This document shows positions 62,913 to 64,000 of a stretch of 64,000 nt of DNA, piece by piece. The notes under the pieces were generated by a model. The model was not told where the DNA came from and did not search any database. It worked only from the letters and a program-made list of their open reading frames with translations. Origin of the DNA: Arsenicicoccus sp. oral taxon 190 (lineage in GTDB: Bacteria > Actinomycetota > Actinomycetes > Actinomycetales > Dermatophilaceae); the NCBI RefSeq assembly GCF_001189535.1, contig NZ_CP012070.1, forward strand, positions 3,348,001 through 3,412,000. The letters are read 5' to 3'. Every line of letters begins with the position of its first letter. Positions within the stretch are counted from its first letter, which is position 1. A program made the translations under genes and the position numbers.

Positions 62913-64000
62913 TCAGCCGGCCCGGCACCCCGTCACGGCATACACGCTCGTCGTCCCCTCGCGGGCGATCAGGGTCAGCCCCTTGACCTGCCCGAACCCG
63001 GTCAGCCCGGAGTAGTCGACGATCCGCTTGTCCCACGGTTGGAAGTACTTCGTGTCCTCCGTCGCGAAACCCACGCCCAGCCGGCGGATCGCTGCGCACA
63101 CCGCCGGGTCGTGGTCCAGGGTGTTGAACCGCTTGCGCAGCAGCGTGTGGTCGGGGTCGGAGATGTTGATGAGGTGGCCGAAGAGCGACGGCCGGCCGCT
63201 GACCGGGCCGGCGAGCGCGGCGCCGTTCCAAGGATTGCCGGCGACCTTGCGGTCGTCGCCGGGGTGCGAGGGGCGCAGCGTGCGCTCGTAGAGCTGACGC
63301 TCGTAGCGGTCCAGCAGCCACTCGTCCGGGTTGGTCGGGCTGTAGGAGTCGACGATCGTCTGGTAGGGGCCGGTGGGCATCCACCGGCCCGGCGTCAGCG
63401 CCACGACGGCGAGGCCCACCAGCAGCGTGGCCAGCACCGTGTGCCGCCTGGCGCCGCCCACCCACCGCGCTGGTCCGCCCGCCACCCAGGACGCGACCGC
63501 GCGCCGGACCGCCTCCGCCCCGAGGGCCGCCAGCGGCAGCGCCGTCATCGCGAGGATCGCGGCCACGCGGAACCGGTCGTTGTACCAGAACCGGGTGAGG
63601 TCGCTGGACAGCTGGTCGTCGCTGCCCGCGGCCTGCATGTAGAGGTAGACCACGCAGCCGTGGGCCACGACGAGCCACACGTGCTGCCGCCGGCGGATGG
63701 CCTCGACCACGCCCAGCACGACGAACACCGCGAGCAGCCAGCCGGCCGGCGACCGGGAGCTGGCCAGCGCGAGCGACTCCCCCATGGCCTGCTCGAGGGT
63801 CTCGACGCGGTCCCAGTTGAACTCCGGGACGACGCTGAGCAGCGGGGTGTCCAGGACGCTCGGCCAGCCCAGCTTGACCAGCAGGACGACGCCGAGCGCG
63901 AGGCCGACGGAGGCGTAGCGGTAGCGGCCTCCGGCGCGCCACCAGCGGGCGACCTGGGCGCCCACGACGACGGCCAGCATCGGGATGGCCAGCGCGAGCA
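62913..64000 (-). CDS. DUF6541-like polytopic membrane protein (5' end outside window)
   Basis: The frame is open to the window edge, so the gene starts beyond 64000. The visible ~360 residues hold four or five membrane segments (such as SVGLALGVVLLVKLGW and AILAMTALPLAALGAEAV) and a C-terminal extracytoplasmic part with DSYSPTNPDEWLLDRYERQLYERTL, NPWNGAALAGPVSGRPSLFGHLINISDPDHTLLR and a final CRAG. This pattern matches the actinobacterial DUF6541 family of large membrane proteins, thought to be GT-C-like or to work on surface sugars; function is not proven. It converges on the amidase gene. Confidence 0.72.
   Translation of the reverse strand, partial: LALAIPMLAVVVGAQVARWWRAGGRYRYASVGLALGVVLLVKLGWPSVLDTPLLSVVPEFNWDRVETLEQAMGESLALASSRSPAGWLLAVFVVLGVVEAIRRRQHVWLVVAHGCVVYLYMQAAGSDDQLSSDLTRFWYNDRFRVAAILAMTALPLAALGAEAVRRAVASWVAGGPARWVGGARRHTVLATLLVGLAVVALTPGRWMPTGPYQTIVDSYSPTNPDEWLLDRYERQLYERTLRPSHPGDDRKVAGNPWNGAALAGPVSGRPSLFGHLINISDPDHTLLRKRFNTLDHDPAVCAAIRRLGVGFATEDTKYFQPWDKRIVDYSGLTGFGQVKGLTLIAREGTTSVYAVTGCRAG

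Overview
The window is a contiguous chromosomal segment of a very GC-rich actinobacterium. GTG/TTG starts, a non-canonical mismatch nuclease (NucS) and the order of the lysA-hom-thrC-thrB-rho and atp genes all point that way. The protein set would fit a Micrococcales / Intrasporangiaceae-like genus, but that placement is an inference. Almost every base belongs to an ordinary chromosomal gene. There is no transposase, integrase, phage gene or CRISPR array.

Region 1 (1-15 kb): a cut-off DUF559/AbiEi-type protein and a 19-bp repeat array, followed by acetyl-CoA assimilation genes. These are crotonyl-CoA carboxylase/reductase (ccrA), a double-length 3-hydroxyacyl-CoA dehydrogenase, an ethylmalonyl-CoA mutase-type enzyme (meaA) and a PduO-type cobalamin adenosyltransferase. 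Together they would run key steps of the ethylmalonyl-CoA pathway. Between them lie an AI-2E-type permease, a glycosyltransferase, an alpha/beta hydrolase, nucS, a frame-disrupted GT14 transferase, a histidine phosphatase and a STAS protein.

Region 2 (15-35.5 kb): the F1Fo ATP synthase operon on the minus strand (atpI, small AtpZ-like ORF, B, E, F, H, A, G, D) with wecA at its head. It is split. About 11 kb of polysaccharide genes (three GT2, one GT4, a Wzz-like chain-length protein, a Wzy-like polymerase, a Wzx-like flippase, two hexapeptide acyltransferases and a lipoprotein of unknown role) separate atpD from atpC-DUF2550. The middle of this insert (about 18.0-23.4 kb) is clearly poorer in GC than the rest. 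The locus has no initiating sugar-phosphate transferase of its own; wecA could supply that step.

Region 3 (35.5-54 kb): housekeeping genes glyA, tsaC-type, prmC, prfA, rpmE, rho, thrB, thrC, hom and lysA, then an ArgS-like protein without a catalytic core, a receiver protein and tRNA-Arg(CCG). Between rho and rpmE sits a fully coupled operon: receiver protein, HEAT-repeat membrane protein, processive-type GT2 synthase, CHASE3-like histidine kinase. I read it as a self-contained signalling and polysaccharide module.

Region 4 (54-64 kb): a secreted subtilase, a HhH-GPD DNA glycosylase, a methyltransferase-like protein, a TIGR03089-type protein, a SpoIID/LytB protein, a PGRP-type amidase with LGFP-like repeats, and a cut-off polytopic membrane protein.

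Two genome-wide signals stand out. The octamer GTATGCCG (either strand) occurs about 30 times, far above expectation, in both coding and intergenic DNA, but is absent between 9.25 and 24.1 kb. Many genes also appear to be leaderless, with a TAGNNT-like -10 box 6-8 bases before the start codon.
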